Origin: Anoplopoma fimbria
Taxonomy: Eukaryota; Chordata; Actinopteri; Perciformes; Anoplopomatidae
Length of the DNA stretch: 64,000 bases
NCBI RefSeq assembly: GCF_027596085.1
Contig: NC_072458.1
Coordinates: 24,681,369 to 24,745,368, forward strand
Direction: 5' to 3'
Shown: positions 1 through 10,225 of the stretch, piece by piece
Layout: each line of letters opens with the position of its first letter
How positions within the stretch are numbered: the first letter of the stretch is position 1
Notes under the pieces: generated by a model
The model's database searches: none
What the model was told of the DNA's origin: nothing
The model's input: the letters and a program-made list of their open reading frames with translations, nothing else
Program-made: the position numbers and the translations under genes

Positions 1-441
1 CCTTCATCAGCATGAACACGTTAGTTTATTGTCGTTATGAAGAAATATGTGAGACGTGAACTCATTAACACGTAACACGTATTTATCACAGTAACGTTCA
101 CGTAGAACTCTGTTCATCCTGACAGCTGATCTGGAGTCAGTCTCCTTCATTCATCAGACTGAAGGCTGAAAGTCTTCACATAGAAACATGAAAATAGAGC
201 TTCAACAATTCATCCATACATAAATCAAATAATCAGCAACTATTTTAATAATTGATTAGATGTTCAAATACATTGATATCAGCTTCACAAAATATTCTTA
301 AACTGAATCTGACTCTTAGTCCAAGAAGTAACCTTTGACCTCAGTGTTTTCTGACATTTACAGACCAAACGGTGAATAAATGAATGAAGAAAGTCGTCCA
401 TGTGCCCCGTCATGATTTAACCAAATAAAAGTATATATCTA
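1..441. other. Non-coding flank, nothing recognised
   Basis: AT-rich sequence without a credible reading frame or tandem repeat. It lies downstream of the zinc-finger gene that ends at 796, so it may be 3' flank of that gene. No family is recognised. Confidence 0.5.
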
Positions 442-775
442 CAGCGGTAAAATAAGTATTGAACACATCATCATTTTTCTCAGTAAATATATTTCTAAAG
501 GTGCTATTGACATGAAATGTTCACCAGATGTCGGTAACAACCCAAGTAATCCATACATACAAAGAAAACCAAACAAATAAGTTCAGAAATTAAGTTATGT
601 GTAATAAAATGGAATGACACAGGGAAAAAGTATTGAACACATGAAGAAAGGGAGGTGCAAAAAGGCATCGAAAGCCAAGACACCAGCTGAAATCTATCAG
701 TAATTAGAAAGCAATCCTGCCCCTAATATCTTTTCTACATTCAGTCCTCAGACGGTTTGCGGTCAGTGCCAATAT
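442..775. mobile_element. Tc1-like transposon terminal fragment
   Basis: Starts with the same terminal motif as the complete element at 40901-42490 (here CAGCGGTAAAATAAG, one G shorter) and follows its inverted-repeat arm and sub-terminal region for about 280 bp, including the second internal GTATTGAACACA motif near 633. Similarity fades after about 705. No transposase remains. The fragment ends about 20 bp from the stop codon of the zinc-finger gene, so that gene's 3' UTR probably reads into it. Confidence 0.8.
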
Positions 776-795
776 GAACTTGAGGTTTCTTTCTG

Positions 796-2816
796 CTAAT
801 CCTGAGTGAGATCTGAACCGCTCACAGCGTCACTTCCTGTTTCAGTGGCGGCGTGCTGCGTCATGTGTCGCTTCATGTTTGATACCTGCGTAAAGTTTTT
901 ATCACAAACGGAGCAGCTGAAGGGTTTCTCAGGTGTCACTCCCGTGTGCTGGGCCATGTGTCGCTTCAGATTCCCGCCTTGTGTGAATCTGACGCCACAG
1001 ACGGAGCAGCTGAAGGGTTTCTCTCCTGAATGAGTTCTCAGGTGTTTCTTCAGAGCTCCACTTGCAGTGAAGCCTTTGGCACAAACAGAGCAACTGAATG
1101 GTTTCTCTCCTGTGTGAATTCTCATGTGAGCCTTCAAGTTGTGCTTGTGATTAAATCTGTTCCCACACTGACGGCAGCGAAACGGCTTCTCTCCTGGTTC
1201 CACCTCCGGGTTCTCCTCCGTTTGGCTCTCGTCCAGCTCCGACTGCTCGCTGCCACATTTGTGTCGTCTGAACCCTGAAAGCCACGTGAACTTTTTGTCA
1301 CAGATGCTGCAGCTGAACAGTTTCTCTCCCGTGTGGACGGCTGTGTGCTGAGTCATGTGAACCTTTTGTGTGAATCCTTTGGCGCAGAAGGGGCAGCGGA
1401 ACGGTCTCTCTCCGGTGTGAAGTCTCTCGTGAGTCTTCAGATTCACCATCCGGCCAAATCTTTTCCCGCACTGAGAGCAGCTGAATGGTTTCTCTCCTGT
1501 GTGACTCGTCATGTGACCCAGCAGCGACCTCTTACAGCCGAATGTCTTACCACAATCGGAGCAGCTGAACGGTCTCTCTCCGGTGTGAATCCTCACGTGA
1601 GTCTGCAGATGTTCCTTTCGGCCAAATATTTTGCCACATTCAGAGCAGCTGAACGCTTTCTTGATGCCGTTACTTCCTGCATCAGAGTTCAAACCTGATG
1701 GAGGTTCTCTGGTCTCTGTCCCGTCAACATCACTGAATTCATCCTTAAATTCAGAGTATCCAGTCTCCTCATCAGTATCTGGTTCTGGATGTCTACGTGG
1801 ATCTGAGTTCCGGTCTGGTTCTGGTCCTCCACAGTCCTCTCCATCAGCTTCTGTCTCCATGTGTTCAGTACGTCTGTGATGAAGCTGTGAGGACTGAGGT
1901 TTCTCTTCATCATCTTCACTCTTCACAGGGACAGGAGTGAATGTGAACTTGGTGATATCAGCCTCCTCCAGCCCTTGAAGCTGCTCTCCCTCCTGATTGG
2001 TCCAGAGTTCGTGACGTTGAGACAATTCTCCGCCACACTTGTGTCTCTTGAGCTGATAAAGCCACGTGAATCTTCTGTCACAGACGCTGCAGCTGAACCT
2101 GTCCTCCTTGGTGTGGACGGACATGTGTTGAGTCAGATGTCCTCCATGTTTGAAGCTTTTACCACAAACGGAGCAGCCGAACGGTCTCTCTCCTGTGTGA
2201 ATCCTCCTGTGTATGTTCAGATTGTCCTTGCGGCTGAATATTTTCCCGCACTCGGAGCAGCTGAACGCTTTGTCGGTCTCTCTGCTGTCCTCAGTGTGTC
2301 TCTGCTCAGAGGACTCGGCAGAGACACACTGATGACTCTTGAGCTGAGTGTACCAGGTGAACCTCTCCTCACAGAAACGACAGCTGAACGGTTTCTCTCC
2401 GGTGTGGACGGACATGTGATACGTCAGATTGACCTTTTGGGTAAAACTTTTTCCGCAGAAGGAGCAGCTGAACGGTTTCTCTCCTGTGTGGGTTCTCATG
2501 TGGATCTTCAGATGTGGGCTGCGGCCAAATATTTTGCCACATTCAGAGCAGCTGTATGTTTTCCTTCCAGTTCTAGACCTCAGATCACCGACGGGGACCT
2601 CCACGATCTTCAGGGACTTTAGAACCAACTGAGGTTCTCCGTTCCCTGTCCGATCTTCATCACTGACTTCAGTCTTTACCTCTGAGGACTCGGAAGGATC
2701 AGAGTTCCAGACTGCTCCCTCCTGACTGGTCCAGAGTTCCTCCTGTTCCTGTTTAATGTGTGGGGGCTCTGGGTCCTCCTGGTCCAGACTGGAGCTCCAC
2801 TCCTGCTGCTGGACCT
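796..2816 (-). CDS. C2H2 zinc-finger protein, main exon, 15 fingers (ZNF-1)
   Basis: Probable sequence-specific DNA-binding nuclear protein. The exon starts after a good acceptor (pyrimidine tract, then TTCAG at 2817-2821); its first two bases complete a split Glu codon, the same phase as its paralogue at 18282. The stop is TAG at 796-798. The N-terminus carries the acidic linker ([21 protein letters not shown]). Fingers follow from about residue 95: six in the first half, then a second acidic linker (near 1860-2010), then nine more. Most are canonical C2H2 with TGEKPF-type links; three ([36 protein letters not shown]) end in His-x-Cys and may bind metal differently or not at all. The internal second linker suggests fusion of two paralogous exons. 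Exon 1 is not certain; a candidate lies at 12387-12405. No KRAB, SCAN or BTB domain is visible. Confidence 0.88.
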
Positions 2817-3085
2817 CTGAAGGAAACAGGAAACACACCGTAAGTCTTTAATTAACTGAATATCAGGAAAGTGAGAAAAACAATAACAAAAGATTTTAAA
2901 GAAATGCTTTGATGATGATGGTGGAGAACACGGTGTAATGTGTCTCCATGTAATCCACCTGAAGAAGGACCTCCAGAACCAAAAGGACCACATTAAATCC
3001 ACTAGAACCTCCAGAAAGTCTCCTCATGAGGACTCAGGATAAGTCCTCAGTCTCTCAGGGGGTGGAGATGTTAATAATTCACTGA

Positions 3086-3368
3086 TTCATTAAAACTAGA
3101 ACCACCTACAGATGAACTGGAACCATGTAAAGGAAAACTAGAACCACCTACAGATGAACTGGAACCATCTAAAGGAAAACTAGAACCACGTACATATTAA
3201 CTAGAACCATCTAAAGGAAAACTAGAACCACCTACAGATGAACTGGAACCATTTTAAGGAAAACTAGAACCACCTACAGATGAACTGGAATCATCTAAAG
3301 GGAAACTAGAACCACCTAGAGATAAACTGGAACCATCTAAAGGAAAAATAGAACTATGTACAGATTAA
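3086..3368. repeat. Minisatellite, about 43-bp unit
   Basis: About six to seven imperfect copies, each with AACTAGAACCACCTACAGAT followed by GAACTGGAACCATCTAAAGG. It lies in the presumed long intron of ZNF-1. Confidence 0.85.
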
Positions 3369-3390
3369 CAAGAACCTTAGGTCTAAGGAC

Positions 3391-3435
3391 AGAGGATGTG
3401 AGGGTCTAAGGTCTAAGGACAGAGGATGTGAGGGA
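3391..3435. repeat. Two copies of the LINE 3'-UTR 23-mer, upstream of the LINE copy
   Basis: Two copies of the CTAAGGACAGAGGATGTGAG motif lie directly before the truncated LINE. The same motif forms the array at 5396-5795 and, inverted, at 47795-48805. Confidence 0.8.
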
Positions 3436-5395
3436 CAGATTTTATTCACCTTATATATGCTTCCTTTAGGGAATATTATCAGAAAACACTCAATAAACTT
3501 TCATTGTTATGCAGATGATACCTAGTTATATCTATCGATTAAAACAGACGAAACTAACCAGTTCTCTAAACTTCAACAGTCTTAAGGACATAAAAACCTG
3601 GATGACCTGTAACTTCTTAATGTTAAACTCAGACAAAACTGAAGTTATTCTACTAGAGATCAATTATCTAAGGATATAGTTTCTCTAGATGGCATTGCTC
3701 TGGCATCCAGCACTACCGTTAAGAACCTCGGAGTTATCTTCGATCAGGATCTGTCTTTTAACTCTTATATAAAACAGATCTCAAGGACAGCCTTTTTTCA
3801 TTTACGTAACATTAAATCAGTCACTTCCTGTCTCAAAGCAGAAAAACTAGTTCATGCATTTGTTACCTCTAGACTAGATTACTGTAACTCCTTATTATCA
3901 GGCTGCTCTAATAAGTCTCTTAGATCTTTACAGTTGGTCCAGAATGCTGCAGCACGTGTTCTAACAAAAACTAAGAAAAGAGATCATATTACTCCAGTAT
4001 TAGCTTCTCTGCACTGGCTCCCTGTTAAATCAAGAATAGAATTTAAAATCCTTCTCCTCACCTACAAAGCTCTAACTGGCCAGGCACCGTCTTATCTTAA
4101 GGAACTTATAGTTCCATATTACCCAACTAGAGAGCTGCGCTCCATCAATGCAGGGTTACTTGTGGTTCCTAGAGTATATAAAAGTAGGATGGGAGCCAGA
4201 GCCTTCAGTTATCAGGCTCCTCTTCTGTGGAACCAGGTTCCAGTTTCAGTCCGGGGGGCAGACACACTCACCACTAAGAGCAGGCTTAAGACCTTCCTTT
4301 CTGATAGCACTTATAGTTAGGACTGGCTCAGGTTTATAGTTAGGACTGGTTCAGGTTTATAGTTAGGACTGGTTCAGGTCTATAGTTAGGACTGGTTCAG
4401 GTTTATAGTTAGGACTGGTTCAGGTCTATAGTTAGGACTGGTTCAGGTTTATAGTTAGGACTGGTTCAGGTCTATAGTTAGGACTGGTTCAGGTTTATAG
4501 TTAGGACTGGTTCAGGTTTATAGTTAGGACTGGTTCAGGTTTATAGTTAGGACTGGTTCAGGTTTATAGTTAGGACTGGTTCAGGTCTATAGTTAGGGCT
4601 GGTTCAGGTTTATAGTTAGGTTTATTCAGGTTTATAGTTAGGACTGGTTCAGGTCTATAGTTAGGGCTGGTTCAGGTTTATAGTTAGGGCTGGTTCAGGT
4701 CTATAGTTAGGACTGGTTCAGGTTTATAGTTAGGACTGGTTCAGGTCTATAGTTAGGGCTGGTTCAGGTTTATAGTTAGGGCTGGTTCAGGTCTATAGTT
4801 AGGACTGGTTCAGGTTTATAGTTAGGACTGGTTCAGGTTTATAGTTAGGATAGTTAGGACTGGTTCAGGTCTATAGTTAGGGCTGGTTCAGGTTCTCCTT
4901 GGTCCAGCCCCTAGATATGCTGCTATATGCCTAGACAGCCGGGGGACTACCTAGGATACACTGAGCTCCTCTCTCCTCTTCTCTCCCTCCATCTTTATGT
5001 ATTAATCTCCTATTTATGCTCATCACTGATTTTGCTTCTTCCCCGGAGTCCTGGTGCTTTCTCACCTCGCAGGTTTACATGAATCGTGGTTCTATCTGGA
5101 CTGTGATCCTGCTGACACCCACTGCTACTACCACTATCATTATTATTAATAATATTATTATTATTATTATTATTGGTCACATTACTAATACTAGTCCCTA
5201 TATCATTATTTTAATTCTTCTATAGTCATTGCTGCTTTTAAAAGTAGTCTTAATGTTTCCTTGGTTACTCTGCTTACTACTGTGATTATATGAATCATTT
5301 ATGTCATATACATTGAATGTGTTGTATCTCTGTTATGCTGTTCATTCTGTACACATGACATCTATTGACTTCTGTCCATCCTGAGAGAAGGATCT
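3436..5395 (+). mobile_element. LINE (Rex1/L2-CR1 group), 5'-truncated copy
   Basis: Starts inside the reverse transcriptase. The catalytic YADD is present at 3508-3519 but is followed at 3523-3525 by an in-frame TAG. After further damage, 3934-4320 is open and encodes the C-terminal thumb/connection region ([39 protein letters not shown]). This 128-residue stretch is identical to the inverted copy at 49610-49996. The 3' UTR contains a 23-bp array (4318-4895) and then a unique part to 5395. The terminal GAATTGAA-type tail seen in the other copy is missing. Placement in the Rex1-like branch is from memory. Confidence 0.85.
4318..4895. repeat. 23-bp minisatellite in LINE 3' UTR
   Basis: About 25 copies of GGACTGGTTCAGGTTTATAG plus TTA, with a T/C variant (TTTATAG or TCTATAG) interspersed. 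It starts at the LINE stop codon. The reverse complement occurs at the same place in the LINE copy at 47.7-53.7 kb. Confidence 0.92.
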
Positions 5396-5795
5396 AAGGA
5401 CAGAGGATGTGAGGGTCTAAGGACAGAGGAGGTGAGGGTCTAAGGACAGAGGATGTGAGGGTGTAAGGACAGAGGATGTGAGGGACTAAGGACAGAGGAT
5501 GTGAGGGTCTAAGGACAGAGGATGTGAGGATCTAAGGACAGAGGATGTGAGGGTCTAAGGACAGAGGATGTGAGGGTGTAAGGACAGAGGATGTGAGGGT
5601 CTAAGGACAGAGGATGTGAGGGTGTAAGGACAGAGGATGTGAGGGACTAAGGACAGAGGATGTGAGGGTGTAAGGACAGAGGATGTGAGGGTGTAAGGAC
5701 AGAGGATGTGAGGGTGTAAGGACAGAGGAGGTGAGGGTGTAAGGACAGAGGATGTGAGGGTGTAAGGACAGAGGATGTGAGGGTGTAAGGACAGA
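5396..5795. repeat. 23-bp minisatellite (CTAAGGACAGAGGATGTGAG type)
   Basis: About 17 copies, with CTAAGG and GTAAGG variants. It is the distal 3'-UTR array of the LINE and ends abruptly about 30 bp before the zinc-finger-related exon at 5823. Confidence 0.92.
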
Positions 5796-5822
5796 CTCTG
5801 AATTAAACAGAGATGTTCTAAC

Positions 5823-6134
5823 CTCCTCCTCCTGTCTCCATGTGTTCAGTACGTCTGTGATGAAGCTGTGAGGACTGAGGTTTCTCTTCATCATCTTCAC
5901 TCTTCACAGGGACAGGAGTGAATGTGAACTTGGTGATATCAGCCTCCTCCAGCCCTTGAAGCTGCTCTCCCTCCTGACTGGTCCAGAGTTCCTCCTGTTC
6001 CTCTTTAATGTGTGGGGGCTCTGGGTCCTCCTGGTCCTCTTTAATGTGGGGGGGCTCTGGCTCCTCCTGGTCCAGACTGTGGGGGGGTTCTGGGTCCTCC
6101 TGGTCCTCTTTAACCACCAACAGCTGCTGGATGT
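5823..6134 (-). pseudogene. Zinc-finger-gene linker exon without fingers (remnant or cassette exon)
   Basis: A good acceptor (CCTGCAG at 6135-6141) is followed by DIQQLL and the acidic linker: PEPPH three times, [16 protein letters not shown] and the [13 protein letters not shown] block. Homology to the exons at 18282-19687 and 796-2816 stops just after ATGGAGACA, where the sister genes continue with EADGEDCGG and the fingers. Here it reads GGGG and then a stop. A possible weak donor (GAG|GTTAGA) at 5822 would make a 312-bp exon, phase 1 at both ends, that could splice onto the exon at 2816. Either it is a truncated exon cut off by the LINE array on its left, or an alternative exon that adds linker. 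Confidence 0.7.
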
Positions 6135-6163
6135 CTGCAGGACACAGGACACACGTTTAACCC

Positions 6164-6854
6164 GTGTCTCCTTGTCTCCTTGTCCCCTTGTCTCCTTGTC
6201 CCCTTGTCTCCTTTTCCCCTTGTCTCTTTGTCTCCTTGTCCCCTTGTCTCCTTGTCCCTTTGTCCCCTTGTCTCCTTGTCTCCTTGTCCCCTTGTCCCTT
6301 TGTCTCCTTGTCCCCTTGTCTCCTTGTCCCCTTGTCTCCTTGTCCCCTTGTCCCCTTGTCTCCTTATCCCCTTGTCCCTTTGTCTCCTTGTCTCCTTGTC
6401 CCTTTGTCTCCTTGTCTCCTTGTCCCCTTGTCCTTTTGTCTCCTTGTCCCCTTGTCTCTCCTTGTCTCCTTGTCCCTTTGTCCCCTTGTCTCCTTGTCCC
6501 CTTGTCTCTTGTCCCCTTTGTCTCCTTGTCTCCTTGTCTCTTTGTCCCCTTGTCCCCTTGTCTCCTTGTCCCCTTGTCTCCTTCTCTCCTTGTCTACTTG
6601 TCTCCTTGTCTACTTGCCTCCTTGTCCCCTTGTCTCCTTGTCCCTTTGTCTCCTTGTCTCTTTGTCCCCTTGTCTACTTGTCCCCTTGTCTACTTGTCCA
6701 CTTGTCTCCTTGTCCCCTTGTCTCCTTGTCTCCTTGTCTCCTTGTCCCTTTGTCTCCTTGTCCCCTTGTCCCCTTGTCTCCTTGTCCCCTTGTCTCCTTG
6801 TCCCCTTGTCTACTTGTCTCCTTGTCCCTTTGTCCCCTTGTCTCCTTGTCCCTT
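6164..6854. repeat. 8-bp satellite array (CTCCTTGT/CCCCTTGT), left block
   Basis: Near-perfect 8-mer tandem array with T/C variants. Because 8 is not a multiple of 3 and the units contain no stop, all three plus frames stay open; those frames are not genes. The array continues at 10226 after the LINE. Confidence 0.95.
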
Positions 6855-7242
6855 TACATTACATTACATTACATTACAGTCATTTAGCAGACGCTTTTAT
6901 CCAAAGCGACTTACAGGAAGTGTATTCAACATAGGTATTCAAGAGAACTACTAGTCACCAGAAGTCAAAAGTGCATCTCCTTTCTTAAACAAGCATCTAA
7001 GAGCAGAAACCAGAGCAAAAGTATAGTGCAGAGGCAAATTACTACGAAAACAATAATTGCAACAGACTAACACGAATACAATAAGTGCTACAAACTACTA
7101 CGAATAGGATAAGTGCAGTAAACGAATACGAATACAATAAGTGCAGCGAACTGATACGAATACAGTAAGTGCAACAACTAGTATGAATGCAATAAGTGCT
7201 ACGAGGAAGGCTCAGGGTAGTACTTCTTGAAGAGGTGAGTTT

Positions 7243-8442
7243 TCAGCCTGCGCCGAAAGATAGGCAGCGACTCTGCTGTCCTGACGTCAGTGGGGAGTTC
7301 ATTCCACCACTGGGGGGCCAGGACAGAAAAAAGCTGTGACCGGGTGGATCGGCTGCAGGGACCTCTGAGCGACGGGGCAACCAATCGCCCGAGGCAGCAG
7401 AGCCAAGTGGTCGGGCGGGGGTGTAGGGCTTGACCAAGGCCTGGAGATAGGAAGGAGCTGTTCCTTTCACTGCCCTGTAGGCTAGCACCAGAGTCTTAAA
7501 CTGGATGCGAGCTCTTACAGGGAGCCAGTGTAGAGAACGGAGAAGGGAAGTTGTGTGAGAGAACTTGGGGCAATTGAACACCAGACGTGCTGCAGCTTTC
7601 TGGACAAGCTCCAGGGGTCTGATGGCCGATGCCGGGGCTCCAGCAAGTAGTGAGTTGCAGTAGTCCAGGCGGGAGATGACCAGAGCCTGGATGAGCACCT
7701 GCGCCGTCTCATCAGTGAGGAAGGGGCGCATCCTCCTGATGTTGTAGAGGAGGAATCTGCAGGAGCGTGTGACCGATGCAATGTTTGCTGAGAGCGACAG
7801 TTGGTCGTCCAGGGTCACACCCAGATTCCTCACAGTCCGAATTGGCGTCACTACGGCATCATCAATGGTGATGGACAGGTCTCGGTGTGGGCAGCCCTTC
7901 CCCGGGAGGAACAGTAGCTCGGTTTTGTCCAGGTTGAGCTTCAGGTGGTGTGTCGCCATCCACTTCGAGATGTCAGCCAAGCACGCAGCAATGCGTGCCT
8001 CTACTTGGGTGTCACCGGGAGGAAATGACAAGACCAGCTGGGTGTCATCGGCATAACAATGGTAAGAGAAGTCATGCGAGCGAATAACAGAACCCAGAGA
8101 TGTTGTGTAGAGCGAGAAGAGAAGGGGGCCCAGAACTGAACCTTGTGGAACCCCTGTAGTCAGCATGCGTGGTTCCGACACGTCCCCCCTCCATGTCACC
8201 TGGTAGGATCGGCCTGTCAGGTAGGATGCAAGCAGGGAGAGTGCAGAGCCTGAGAGGCCCATCCCCTCGAGGGTGGAGAGGAGGATCTGGTGGTTCACCA
8301 TGTCAAACGCCGCTGACAGGTCCAGGAGAATCAGGACAGAGGAGAGAGATTTCGCTCTTGCAGCGTGAAGTGACTCTGTCACCGCAAGGAGGGCCGTCTC
8401 TGACGAGTGACCCACCTTGAACCCGGACTGGTGGGGGTCCAA
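7243..8442 (-). pseudogene. LINE ORF2 reverse transcriptase segment
   Basis: 399 open codons. Visible RT blocks: [19 protein letters not shown] (block A), [16 protein letters not shown] (block B), YHCYADDTQL (block C, catalytic Asp pair intact), NLGVTLDDQL, and a C-terminal LHWLPVRARIQFKTLVLAYR. The last 40 or so residues are out of frame: the normal end (VLAPQWWNELPTDVR, then KTHLFKKYYPEPSS) continues in another frame at 7199-7384. A single-base shift in the Ser-Ala-Ala-Ser-Gly region explains this. It is the best preserved RT in the window but not an intact element. Confidence 0.88.
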
Positions 8443-8893
8443 GAGGTTGTTCTGGTGGAGGTAGGAAGACAGTTGTTTAGAGACAGCGCGTTCAAGTGTT
8501 TTGGATAGAAAGGGTAGAAGAGAAACCGGTCTGAAGTTCTTGACATCAGAGGGGTCAAGTGATGGTTTTTTCAGAAGGGGGGTGACTCTGGCAGTCTTGA
8601 AAGCCGAGGGAAAGCATCCCGAGACGAGAGATGTGTTGATGAGGTGGGTGAGGAAAGGAAGGAGTTCAGTGGCAATAGACTGAAGAAGAGGGGAGGGGAT
8701 CGGGTCAAGGGAGCACGTGGTGGGGCGGTTAGATGTAACAAGGTCGAAGACCTCGTTAGGGGAGAGGGGAGCAAAATAGGGTAAGATGGGGTGTGGAGAG
8801 GGAAGGGGGAGCTGAGGGGGAAGAGCTGGAGAGGGTAGAGAGGGAGAGGGTGGACAGGGAGAGGGGGCTGAGAGAAGGAGGATCTGATATCGT

Positions 8894-10009
8894 TTACCTT
8901 CTTGTCAAAGAAGTTGGCGAAATCATCAGGGTGAAGGGAGGAAGTAGGAGGAGGGGGTGGGGCTGGAGGAGTGAAGAGAAAGTTTCAAAGAGTTTTTTAG
9001 GATTGGAAGCAGAGGTTAGGATTTTAGAGCGGAAAAAGGCCGCTTTAGCAGTAGCTAGAGAGGAGGAAAAAGTGGAAAGGAGAGATTGGAAGTTAAGAAG
9101 GTCCTCCGGGAGTTTGCCTGTTCTCCATTTACGCTCAGACGCTCTTAGGCTCCGTCTATCAGTACGCACTGAGTCCCACAGCCATGGGGCAGGAGGAGTT
9201 AGGCGTGCAGGCCTGGAGGTGAAGGGACAGAGGTTGTCCAAAGAGGAGGAAAGGGTGGAGAGGAGAAGATCAGTAGCAGTATCGGGGGATAGGAGAGAGA
9301 AGGATTCAGGGTCAGGGAGGGCAGAGGTAACGGAAGAGGAAAGATCAGCGGGGGAGAGGGAGCGGAGGTGACTACGGGTAGAAACCATGTGGGTAGGTGG
9401 AGGAAGTAAGGGGGGAGAGGAGAGGGAGAGGGAGTAGGACATGAAGTAGTGGTCCGAGAGCTGGAGGGGAGTGACAGAGAGGTTAGCAGTAGAACAGTGT
9501 CTAGTGAAGATAAGATCCAGCTGGTTGCCGGCCTTGTGGGTAGGAGGAGAAGAGGAGCGATAGAGGTCAAAGGAGGAGAGGAAGGAAAGCAGTGGTTCTA
9601 ACTTATCAGTCTGGATGTTGAAGTCGCCGAGCATGATGAGTGCGGAGCCATCGTCATGGAAGTGCGAGACTAGTGTGTCAAGCTCCTCCAGGAACTCACC
9701 AAGAGGGCCTGGTGGGCGATACACAACAGCAATGGTGAGCTTGACTGGATAAGTGACAGTAACAGCATGAAATTCAAAAGAGGACGGGGAGAACTGTGGA
9801 ACAGAGACAAGAGAGTGTTTCCATTTTGGGGAAATTAGCAGGCCAGTGCCACCACCTCGCCTCGCAGCTCTGGGAGTGTGAGAGAAGGAGTACGCATCTG
9901 ACAGAGCTGCGGGTGTGGTGGTGTTTTCTGGTGTGATCCAGGTCTCAGTGAGAGCAAGAACGTTGAGGGAGAGCAAGGATGCATAGCCTGAGATGAACTC
10001 AGCTTCCAA
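8894..10009 (-). pseudogene. LINE ORF2 apurinic-like endonuclease segment
   Basis: 371 open codons with the APE-type endonuclease signature: ALTETWITPEN (catalytic Glu), VVYRPPGPL, IMLGDFNIQTD (Asp/Asn) and LQLSDHYF (catalytic Asp-His). The upstream part (AHGEQVVSGGLWN-like) is in another frame at 9835-10086, and the junction to the RT is frame-shifted near 8900. The protein would nick target DNA for target-primed reverse transcription. Confidence 0.85.
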
Positions 10010-10225
10010 TCAGTTCCAAAGCCCCCCCGACACCACCTGCTCACCATGGGCTGAGAGAGTGGGATAGATGAGGTTAGTGGGGTCACGGCGCCTGGGAGTG
10101 ACCCACTGTCTACGTGACCACCGGACAGAGGAACAGACAGAAATAGGATGCAGACACATCAGTCAATATAAACAAATTACTGACCCTTACAAGTACACGC
10201 TCGAGAAGTCTTTGCTTGAAGCCTT

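Larger units (their letters stand above)
6855..10225 (-). mobile_element. L2-clade LINE (Maui/UnaL2-like), long copy
   Basis: The 3' end is at the left: a TACATTACATT tail and the L2-type terminal stem (GCAGACGCTTTTATCC, AAAGCGACTTAC on the plus strand). Reading leftwards from about 10220 come a partial 5' part, an endonuclease domain, the reverse transcriptase and the C-terminal region, then a 3' UTR of TACGAATA-rich repeats. Several frameshifts separate the pieces, but YADD and the endonuclease motifs remain. Both flanks are the same 8-bp satellite, so the element inserted into that array. Target-site duplication cannot be resolved within the repeat. Confidence 0.9.

Noticed and set aside
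1030..2622. Plus-strand open frames over the zinc-finger exon
   Set aside because: Shadows of the repetitive finger-coding minus strand. The same applies at 18265-19214 and 26967-28574.
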